A stretch of 64,000 nt of DNA from Sorghum bicolor (taxonomy: Eukaryota; Streptophyta; Magnoliopsida; Poales; Poaceae), in contig NC_012871.2 in NCBI RefSeq assembly GCF_000003195.3, forward strand, positions 16,436,658 through 16,500,657, written 5' to 3'. Positions 55,141-64,000 of this stretch are shown here, piece by piece (position 1 is the stretch's first letter; every line of letters begins with the position of its first letter). A model generated the notes under the pieces. That model was not told the DNA's origin. It saw nothing but the letters and a program-made list of their open reading frames with translations, and did no database searches. Position numbers and translations under genes: made by a program.

Positions 55141-55152
55141 TTTTTACCTGTA

Positions 55153-55368
55153 TGCCATTATGAAAGATTGACCAAACCACCATGCCACTAAAAAGTTGTT
55201 TCGCACCGCTGTGCCCAACTTCATCTTCGCCTATATCTGTGTGCCATTCCGTCCATTTTGAAGCCTAACGGCAGTTAAGTGATCTGGCAAAAGACTTGAA
55301 TGCCCCTAGGCCACTTGGTCTCCAAAACAAAATTTCTTTGTCCCCAGTGCCACTGACTACCAAATATA

Positions 55369-55401
<33 letters not shown>

Positions 55402-56635
55402 CTTTATAGTTTATACTACGTAAACATAAAACAAATATAGAACATCATAAAGAAAGGCGTTTTGCCGTACCAAATCACTTCTCCTAGCAAGGCATCTCGA
55501 GTTCAGACGCAGGAAACTGACAACAGGACGAAAAAAAAATAAAAATAAAAATACCAGGGCAGTGGCAAATATAGGTTCAGAACAAAAGCAACAGTACCAC
55601 AAAAGCAATATGAACAGCAACATTTCCAAGGCAGTGGCAAATATAGGTTTAGAACAAAAGCAAGATTCAGTCAAATACCAGGATAGATTTCTCATATATT
55701 TGCAATCAGAAATTGCAAAGATGAACAGCAACAGTACCACAAACCACGCTACTTCTTACACAAATAATCAGACGACTACAGTTGGAGATCGACGCCCGGC
55801 AATTTATATCCCGCGCACGGCAACCCAACCAGCCCAGCTCCGGCGAGGACGCAACCGTCGGCGTTGCCCTTGGCCTCGCCACGCTAATTAAAATCACGCG
55901 GCCGCGAGCCGGAGTCCAGATCGAGTCTCGCGCGCCTAGGTGAGGGGTTTCGACACCGCGAAATGCCGGCTCCGGCTGCGATGCTGCTCCTCACAGCGGC
56001 CCCGGGGTCTCGCACGCTGTCACTGACCCTGGCCGCGAGGCGGGCACCGCTCCGGGCTCCAAGGCAGCAGCGGCTGTGGCCGGCGAGGATCCGCGCCGGC
56101 GCCGCGTCGTCGTCGGGGAGTTCATCGAGCCCTGCGCAACGTGCTGCCCGGGGGCAGCTGGTGGCGCCTCGAGGATGGCGATGAGGCCGGGGACGGGGCT
56201 GGCTGTGTCGAGGAGAGCAGAGACCACCGCCGTCTCCGCGCTCAGGCGTATGTGGTCCCTCGTCGCCGGCGACAGATGGGTCCGGCTTCTCATCCCTAGG
56301 ACGGAGGTGTAGAATCTGGAAGGCGGCGGTGGTGGTAGGCGGCGGCGGGGATGTGGTGGTGGGCGTGGAGGAGGCGGAGGAGGAGCAAGCGCGGCGGCGG
56401 GCAGATGCGGCGTCATGTCGGGGAGGTAGGTGTCGCTCGTGGGCGCTCCCGTGACTAGAAGGGCATGATGGACATTGTACTACCTAGGATCCATGTGTCA
56501 GACCCCTTAAACGGAAGAAAACAAACAGAATAGGAACGGAATGGCACACGGGTATAGTCGAAGATGAAGTTGGGCACAGCGGTGCGAAATAACTTTTTAA
56601 TGGCATCGTGGTTTGGTCAATCTTTTATAATAGCA
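55153..56635. mobile_element. MULE-like element with ~100-bp inverted repeats (Pack-MULE candidate)
   Basis: The left arm 55153-55255 and the right arm 56535-56635 are inverted copies at high identity: AAAGATTGACCAAACCAC, then CGCACCGCTGTGCCCAACTT, then GTGCCATTCCGTCC. Long inverted repeats without a transposase fit a non-autonomous Mutator-like element. The outer ends blur and I could not confirm a 9-11-bp target duplication. Confidence 0.7.
55890..56440 (+). other. GC-rich cargo inside the MULE-like element
   Basis: A sharp GC-rich island between AT-rich arms. From ATG 55963 a 73-residue frame reads like a plastid transit peptide (Ala/Arg/Ser-rich, MPAPAAMLLLTAAPGSRTLS). A second frame with GEFIEPCATCCPGAAG follows out of phase. 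It may be a captured first exon of a host gene with later damage; the donor gene was not recognised. Confidence 0.4.
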
Positions 56636-57283
56636 CTAGGTAGTATGCCCGTGCGTTGCTACGGGATAGCTAATTTTTTATAAAAGAAATACACAGATCG
56701 CACGATAAAATATCAATACTCTGAAATTAAATACTGATGTTCAAGTAACATTTAATCTAAACAGTAAAGTTTGTAAAATTAACACAGTCACAAACCCACT
56801 CTACTATATAGACCTTTTACAATAGGAACAAATAATGTCCAGATAATTTGAGCATGAACATATTGTTTAAAAAGGATAATACAAGCATTATGTCTGTGAA
56901 TTCGTCGCTATCGACCACTACCGCGTCTGAGTCCGAGAGGTTAGGTGCGAGGGATTTGGCAATGTGACACGAGGTGCATGTGCTAACACTGTGGCTACAT
57001 TTTTATATACAAATTAATACTATGAGATGGTATATGTACCTTTAATACACAAAATTTTTTCTAAAAATAAGTTATCCTTTACTAAGCAAGTTTAAACTAT
57101 CTCCATAATATTAGAAAAAATTAGTTTCACAAACATCGCTTAATTTCTATTACAAACTTAGTTTCTTCCCCTTAAGGGAATCCTTTCCGACAATGCTATC
57201 TGATATCAGACTGGCACAAAATAGACCAATGCTTGACCATCAAGAGAATGGTGCAACACACTTACCACCAGAAGCACCAGTTA
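56636..57283. other. Intergenic DNA; grass repeat tip at its left edge
   Basis: Starts with GCCCGTGCGTTGCTACGGG (56649-56667), the tip of an abundant grass repeat also seen inverted at 47413. The rest is AT-rich with no gene. Confidence 0.5.
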
Positions 57284-57489
57284 GGGCACTCACAATGCAG
57301 ACTCTATCATAGAGTCTAAAGTTATTTATTACCTCGAACAATGTGGACTTAGAGTTTAAATAAGATTTGGAGTCTTGTTTTTTCTACCTCTTTCTTCAAT
57401 AAATATGCTACCACATCAGCAAAATATCATAAATAATATGTAATTAATTGTCTTGGACTCTGTGATAGAGTCTTGCATTGTGAGTGCCG
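57284..57489. mobile_element. Tourist-like MITE with TTA duplication
   Basis: The 206-bp element has inverted termini GGGCACTCACAATGC and CGGCACTCACAATGC, and an inner pair AGACTCTATCA. TTA lies on both sides (57281-57283 and 57490-57492), the PIF/Harbinger signature. Confidence 0.88.
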
Positions 57490-59980
57490 TTAGGATGCTA
57501 AAATTATAGAGTTTCTTACTTTCCCCAACGCCCAAAGAGTAGCATATCCAGGATGACATATTTTCTATCACAAATTCACATTTTAGCTAAAGGTTCAAAA
57601 TTATCTATCATATATCCATCAATTATCTCGGCTAGCTGACATCAAATCTCTGTAGCTACAGCTAGCAGATTTCTCTATTTCTAGCATTGTTCAAAGTCTA
57701 CACTTAGGCAGGTACAAAATCCACCATGCCATTAGCTTAGATGAATCACCTGGTTGCGTTGCAATGAGAAAAAAAAATACAATGATGATTCAAGTTTGAA
57801 CGTGTATGTCATTCTCACAAGAAAAAGCTCCCATGTAGATGATATCAAAAGTCTAAAATCCCTCGTAATAAAGTGACACACTAAGATTTTAATGTCAAGT
57901 ATAAGACAAATTCCATACCAACACTGCTCTTCTTAACCCTAGATCCACATGTTTGCATCCTCTCTCCACCCTCACCACGCTCATGTACTCATGTCTTTGT
58001 GTTGTCGCTGCCTTGCCAGTGCGGGATCACAATCTGGACCTACTTAAAATAAAGGGGAAAATCATTACAGAGGGAACATCACATATGTTCCTGTGGGTTT
58101 AGAAACTTCTATTCTTACCTTCCTAACATTATGACAACACGAGAAATAGCCCCATGCATGATTTTATTTCAACATACCCATATGTGGTACAAAGCAAAAA
58201 CATTTACAATTGGTACATGGCTCATTATGCAAATCCATGATATAGTGAGTCTGTTACTAAATTAGGCATTAATTAAAAATCAATTCAACTAACATATATC
58301 AAGCAAAGTTTGTAAACATGGTTAAAACAATATAGTGGCTCATTGGATGATCTCCTAGTGCCATCCGTCGTAAATGGTGAAGGCACTACTATTTCTCTCT
58401 TCCAAAATTGTCTTTCTATCAAAATATAAGTGGTTTCATAGTATTATTTTATTTTGACAGGTACAGTCATTGCCCCATGTTTCATTAATGGAGTTTGTTG
58501 GTTTACTGATCTTGTCTCTCTCAGCTTGGTACCTTACCAACACATCAGTTAGTTTTCATATACATGAATTAAACAAGAATAAATTTAACCCCTAATTTCC
58601 AAGCAGCCTAGTATCATAGCAGCACATCAGTTAGTCTTCGTATACATGAATTAAACAAAAATAAATTTAACCACAAATATCCCAGAAGCACTGCTAGTTA
58701 ATAAATTGATTTTATAAGAGAATCTAGTTGGAATTTGAGTGCCATAACCACATACCTGACTGTGTAATTTGCAGGCTAGCATAAATCCAGAATTAACTTG
58801 CAATGCCATGAATTAGATTAAAACATATGATTTGTGGTTACAATTGCAATCTTTCTAAACACCTAGGAATCGACAAGGTGCTCAGGTTCACGGGGAGGGC
58901 AGATGGCATGACAGGGTCACCAACTCTAGCCATAATTGATCATAATGTTGTGCTTGAACAAAAAAAATACCATCTCAACAATCACTGCCTACTGGGATGA
59001 AACCGCTAGTGTGTCCGCATAGCTGGTCATGATCTGTCATTTTGACAAGATTGACAAGCTGCAATCAGCAATAAATTAATGAAACAAATAAAAGCTAATG
59101 AAAAGAGAGTTAGATACATATTAGTGAAGCTTAAATTTGATAGTGAGAAAAGTAATACATACCCTCTCCAAGTGAACTAAATATATATAGATCTTTGTAG
59201 ATCCTGATTTTGCACAACCAAACCATTCAATTTAGCAAGGAAAAAAACCTTTTTCTGCATACAGGTCTCATATTCATTCTACCTGGTACTACAAGATAGA
59301 ATATATATCTAATATCAAAATGAAGTTTTAAAGGATAGAATAGAGTCACAATGCAAGCAACTATAGATTCGCTAGAGAATTCCATGAAATCTGAATGAAA
59401 AGGGAGTTAGATACATATAGATCTCTGCAGATCCTTATTTTGCACAACCAAACCATTCAATTTAGCAATAAAAAAACCTACCATCACATCGATTTCAATG
59501 AAACCTGAAGGCTCTCTATTATCAATATTTAGCAGGAAGTAAGAAAGAGAAAGGCAGATCTTGTGTCCCCTGATCTGTTGAATGACAAGAGTATACTAAA
59601 AGATTGGTGCTTAGTTTAATTTTAACAAAGTCAATTCGCAGTTTTAGTCATGGTACATGGAAGTTTAGAAAGTGAAAGCAGAAGAATAGCTCAGGCTCTT
59701 ATACTTCCAGTGATGTTCCATTACCTTGTTTGCATTAGGCTCCACCTTCAACATCACCATATATACCGAATACTAAATATGGGTTAAAAGAATTACACAA
59801 ATTCCTGAGGAAAATTTAGGAATGATGCATAAATTATTAATGTACATATACACCTAGCAAAGCACATCAGTAGGGTTCTCTGGCAGCAGCTTCGTTCAAA
59901 ACTTCTATGCACCAGCAATCTCCATTTTCTATCAGCCGATAGGTCCCACTCCCTCCGATGACACTGCCACCAGCCCACCA
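57490..59980. other. AT-rich intergenic DNA with short internal duplications; no gene seen
   Basis: Two duplications are visible: CACATCAGTTAGT(T/C)TTC...ATACATGAATTAAACAA at 58542 and 58623, and TTTTGCACAACCAAACCATT at 59211 and 59439. No coding frame or RNA gene was recognised. Confidence 0.55.
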
Positions 59981-60770
59981 CTACTCATCTGGGTAATAGT
60001 ATGACAGAAAGGCTAAGGAAATTAAGATGAGTAGCAGGATATGGAGAAGGATGTTGCTTAGGGATTTCAAATCATTGATTTGGGGATATGGAGACTCACC
60101 TTTGAAAGATCGATGGAGCTTGCTCCAACATTGCCGTCGCTGCCGCATGCCTGCACCTTTATCCCGTCGTAGTTGATTCCAGCGCCGGCGACTGCCCCAC
60201 ATGGCCACACCGAGGCTGGGCCATACCGTACTTCTGCCTAGCTGTTGCCAGCAGCCCAGCATCCCGCGTCGTGGTCTATCGCCATGGCATGGCCTCAATG
60301 GTGCCGCCGTGTCGTGGCCTCCTCGCCAGCTTCCGTGCGGCATCCGACGGCGACGCAGTGAGCTGCGGGTGAGGGTGACGATGGGGAGCGGCGGATACGA
60401 ACGACGGTGGCCGGCTGCATGCGGAGCGAGGATGAGGGTCCCCGCGCGATGGCGATGACGGCCGCGCAAGATCGGTGGCGTCGCGAAACTGCCGGGCGGC
60501 CGAATCAGGGGAGCGAAGTTTCCTTTTGTGACTGGGTTAGGAGCGGAGGAGAGGATGCCAGGCACGAGGACAACCACCAGCGGACGGAGGGCCAGATCCA
60601 GATCCAGAGGACGGCAGCGTCAGGGGGAGGTTGGTAGGCAGCGGCGTCGTGGGGCGGTGTCGCGAGGTCGTGGGGAGGCACGGGATTACGGAGGCAGTCC
60701 GATGAAACGCGGAGACGATAACATGTGGCTCTTTTTAGTTGTAGAGATACAGCTAAAAAGCTCCAAAAAC
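59981..60770. other. GC-rich island of unknown nature
   Basis: A minus-strand open frame of 198 codons (60577-59981) is Arg/Pro-rich at the start and hydrophobic at the end. A TATCACCAT-like AT tail follows. It has no domain I know. The right edge (60750-60785) shares CTCCAAAAACTAACCTGG with the 79-bp repeat at 54916-55140, suggesting a repeat boundary. I do not call a gene. Confidence 0.35.
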
Positions 60771-61044
60771 TAACCTGGATTCCGTGTTTTCTGAGAGCCA
60801 AGAGAGAAGACTCGTTAGTGGACCCAGCCAATCAAATACATCGTACTGTAGCCCACGGCTCGGCCAGGCCGACGGCCAGGAATCGAACACGGCCAGTATA
60901 CGGATACGCGACCACCCTCGACGTATCGGTGCTATGTAGTGCGAGTGCCTTGCGACCGCGCCCATAAACTTTTCCCAAATCATCCGCAGCCACCCCTCAG
61001 GACTCAGGAGCTTCGCACGGCACGCCGCTCCGCAGTCGGGAACC

Positions 61045-63560
61045 ATGGCGGTTACGCCGCTCCGCACGGCGGAGGGCCACGACGGCGTAGATCCGGACCC
61101 CATCCGGAGAGCTCTGAGAGGCGTCAGCAGCGTTCTCGGTCGCGTGGCCTGCGCGCTCGCCCCTGCGGCGGGCTCTTTAGGCACCGACGGCAGCTGCCGT
61201 CGCGGTGCGTCGGGCAATCTCGCCGGGATAGCCGAGATCGTGGACGAAGGCGGCATTGGCGTCCCCGCGGGTATCTGCCCCGCCGGTGGCAGCGTTTTGG
61301 TCCGTGTCGGCGACGGCCGTCCTGTCAGGTCTGTATCTCGCAACTGGCTGATTGTTTGTTGTTCGTTTTGATACATAGATCTGAACAGACGACCTTATCC
61401 TCGCAAAGTAGCAATAGTGGGAAGTCAAATGATACTGTATTTGCATGAATTTTTGCTGGTTTCATTTGGGGGCTCCCTCATGGCCTTAAAGCTGCGACCT
61501 TTGGTCAGGATTTTTGGTGCTTTTGACTGGACAAAGGGTGGTTATTTCAAACCTTTTTTTATTAAAATTAAATTAAGTAAATTTGTTTATCAAGATGGTT
61601 TCAGGAAAAGACTATTTGCTCAGCAAATAGTTTTCAGGAAAAGACTAAGACACGATTAGATAATACATAATTAAATCAGATCCTCTTATATCCCTCAGAT
61701 GCATCAAGTACCAAACAAGATGGTACTTGTGCTCTGTTGTGAGTTGTGACCTGATAGCAGAGGATACAGACCCAAGGCCAGATGCTCGATTTTCATCCAG
61801 AAGGAATACTAGCCATAAGAGAATTTTATTTTAACTAAATAAGGGCACAGTGGTGTTTCTATGAGAAAAACCGGATGGACTTTTGATAGCAAATCTACTT
61901 CTAAAAACTTTTTTCTATAATAGTGGTCAAAGTATAAGAACTTGAGTACATATGCCATTAACATCTGTTGTTTATTAGTGGAGAAAATATTCACTTCCAA
62001 GTCAGTTATAAGTTTGTCATGAGTTCTAAGGTGGTGTAGGGCAAAAGATTTTTCAGGGTTCAACTAAGGAGTTACCATAGTTCTTACGGCGTAAAGGCGA
62101 GGCATGGCGATGGGGGGGGGGGGGGGGGGGGCGCCTTGAGAACTATGGGAGTTACTATGGCATTTTCAGATTGTTGACATACTTTGTCATAGTTCATCTC
62201 ATGGAATTTTTAGTTTCTATGATCTGTCAGTCCTGACTGCACAGCTATCTTATTGTGATGACATCAGACTAATGGAAGTTCTGCCATTGTCTTGTGCAGC
62301 ATAGGGAAAGGAAACAACCTTACAAGCAGAAGTGCACAATCAACTCATGGAACACGGCGACCAAATATTAAACTTGAAGACCTGCCGGAGGTATGCTACA
62401 AACTTTCTTCTTTAAATATGATGTTGAGAGTAAATTAAATTTCCAAACTTGGGATGGGGTTTGCTTTGCTGCAGGATGTGCTAGACAGGGTGTTTTCAAA
62501 ATTGCAGCTCAATGAGGTTGTTCGGACCAGTGTGTTGTCAAGTAAGTGGAGGCTTATGTGGGCAATTTCTTCCAAACTAAGGCTTGATGGCCCTACAATA
62601 TGTGGCCGACCTCGATATTTCTGCAACAAACCAAACTACACCAAGGAATTCATTGATGGTGTTAATACGGTGTTGCAACAGCTTCATGGCAAGGTGGTCG
62701 AAGAACTTGATGTCAAAATTGAATTTGAGAGCATATTAGTTGATCATCTGAACAACTGGATTAGTTTTGCTGTGTCATCACTTATGAAGAATCTAGTTCT
62801 GGATTTAGCACCAGCTAAATTTGTGGATGAGAAGGATAGGTACATGTTTCCCATTGAATTGTTCGATGGTGCATCCATATCTCGGATACAACATATTAAG
62901 CTTAGCTGCGTATCCTTCAGACCACGTTCCCTGTTTAGAGGTTTCCCAAACCTGCGGAAGCTTGATCTGCATCTATTTGATGCGTCTGAAATGGAACTTG
63001 ATGACATGCTGTCAGGTTGTGCTAATCTTGAGTGGTTGAGCTTCATTAGATGCCAAGTGAATGATGAATTAAAGGTAAAACAGCCACTGTCCCGTTTGCT
63101 GTACTTGCGCATTGCGCATTGCAGCATTAAAAAGGTAGAATTACATGCAAAGAATCTCAAGACTTTTGTATACCGTGGGGTGCAATTACCTATTGACCTT
63201 GGCGAAGTTAAGAAACTAGAAACAGCAGAACTTCGTTTGTATGGTGTCACTTTTGAGTATGTCCTAAGTGTACTTCCAAGTGTGCTCCCAGGTGTGCAAA
63301 ACTTCACCTTGAAGACTAGTTATCTACCAGAGGTATGTTGTTGCAACATATTATGAATCTTTAACTCACTTTTTAGTTTTGATTTGATCTGACAGTTTTC
63401 TATCTTCCAGATGCCCTTATTACTGGAAAACATTGGCAAATTTTCCCAGCTGAGATTTTTACGGCTGTTACTCCGAGTACATTGTAGTGAAAGCAATAAT
63501 ATTCTCTCGCTGGCATCCTTCCTCAGGGCTGCCCCTTTAATTGAGGAGGTTGAGGTGCAT
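61045..63560 (+). CDS. F-box/LRR (FBD-type) protein, 3' partial
   Basis: Exons 61045-61328, 62300-62390, 62475-63332 and 63411-63560 join in frame (junction codon AG|C at intron 1; the others phase 0). The last exon ends in a clean donor (GCAT|GTAAGT), so the gene continues past 64000. The F-box starts at LEDLPEDVLDRVFSKLQLNE (about residues 119-138), continuing VVRTSVLSSKWRLMW. Leucine-rich repeats follow (IQHIKLSCVSF, FPNLRKLDLHLF, CANLEWLSFIRC, LSRLLYLRIAHC, KLETAELRLYG). Known: such proteins are substrate adaptors of SCF ubiquitin ligases via SKP1; an FBD domain is expected downstream. Odd: about 118 residues, Gly/Ala-rich, precede the F-box, where most relatives start almost at it. Confidence 0.85.
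62075..62155. repeat. Foldback repeat with a 19-base poly(G) run in F-box intron 1
   Basis: CCATAGTTCTTACGGCG (62077) and CGCCTTGAGAACTATGG (62132) form an imperfect inverted repeat. Between them lies an uninterrupted run of 19 G (62113-62131). Confidence 0.7.
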
Positions 63561-64000
63561 GTAAGTACTCTTTCTTGGTTGCACTCTGCCAGCAGTGATT
63601 TCATGCATATGAATATATCATATTTATGAGTTATTTCTTAGTTAAACATAGGAGATTTGCTTCCGTACCTTTCTTTCTAGTGGAACACTATGCTAGTTCA
63701 TGTAATGTCATGTCTAGTTGGGAGACTTGTGGTGAGAGGCCAATAATGAAGTACTGTGCCTATGTAATTGGGAGTTTAATACATATAGGTCCCATCCGAT
63801 ATTGTAACCTGCTGTTGGCGCTTGAGCTTATCAGTAGTGTTTTTCTCTCACAACAAATCAGTCGAACACTACTTTCAGCCATGACTTTTTTGCCAAGCGA
63901 ACAGGGCTAATTAGTCTCATGGAGGGTTGTACCTTCTTTTTTTGAAATCGAGTTGTACTTGTTGATTGTCATAGCTATGTACTTCACTGATGCTTAAAGT
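63561..64000 (+). other. Intron of the F-box gene running to the window edge
   Basis: Begins GTAAGTACTC directly after exon 4. No acceptor followed by LRR or FBD coding sequence is seen before 64000. Confidence 0.55.

Noticed and set aside
55991..56416. Proline-rich minus-strand open frame inside the MULE-like element
   Set aside because: Poly-Pro from reading GC-rich repeats in the wrong frame; the plus frame from 55963 is more protein-like.
59981..60577. 198-codon minus-strand open frame as a gene
   Set aside because: Low-complexity Arg/Pro start, no domain, no splice or promoter support, and overlapping open frames on plus; GC-rich DNA gives such frames by chance.

Overview
This is nuclear DNA from a grass, most likely the Andropogoneae (sorghum, maize, sugarcane, Miscanthus). 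Sorghum fits best, but I cannot prove species without a search. The evidence is GT-AG introns, a monocot-style set of nested LTR retrotransposons, Tourist, Stowaway and hAT MITEs, a plant L1 LINE, and plant-only families (type-A response regulator, DUF4220/DUF594, F-box/LRR). I see no rRNA, tRNA, CRISPR or bacterial operon structure.

Layout. (1) 1-10734: most of a minus-strand Tat/Grande-like Ty3/gypsy element (called G), cut by the left window edge. Its gag-pol frame is broken by two nonsense codons. An opposite-strand, multi-exon gene (1-2713) is still open. G sits inside an older LTR remnant (10735-10801). (2) 10802-16400: a complete five-exon type-A response regulator gene (12390-13361), followed by MITE-rich DNA. 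(3) 16400-38700: a transposon nest. Element A (16801-38231, minus, 707-bp LTRs, GAGAC target duplication) is inserted in the LTR of an older chromovirus D. A carries an antisense plant-mobile-domain gene (18077-21302). A was later hit by element B (21400-29036, plus, ~2.5-kb near-identical LTRs, GCCGA duplication, gag-protease only) and by a 1.9-kb solo LTR of family C (35303-37185). (4) 38700-46700: MITEs, a cis-prenyltransferase gene on minus (40483-41562) and a large single-exon DUF4220/DUF594 gene on plus (44390-46492). (5) 46700-54483: a 5'-truncated L1 LINE with a 13-bp target duplication, split near its 3' end by a second family-C solo LTR. (6) 54484-60770: tandem repeats, a MULE-like element with GC-rich possibly captured sequence, and AT-rich intergenic DNA with MITEs. 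(7) 61045-64000: 5' part of an F-box/LRR gene whose 3' end lies beyond the window.

The host genes (response regulator, cis-prenyltransferase, DUF4220, F-box) have no evident functional link; they are ordinary neighbours separated by transposons. The most notable feature is that two different Tat-lineage elements each carry a spliced gene on the strand opposite to gag-pol, with uniformly tiny introns (72-80 bp). One of them encodes a plant mobile domain and has its own TATA box. Next are the hairpin arrays of a CACCGGACGCT motif inside the family-C LTRs, and the gag-protease-only young element B.
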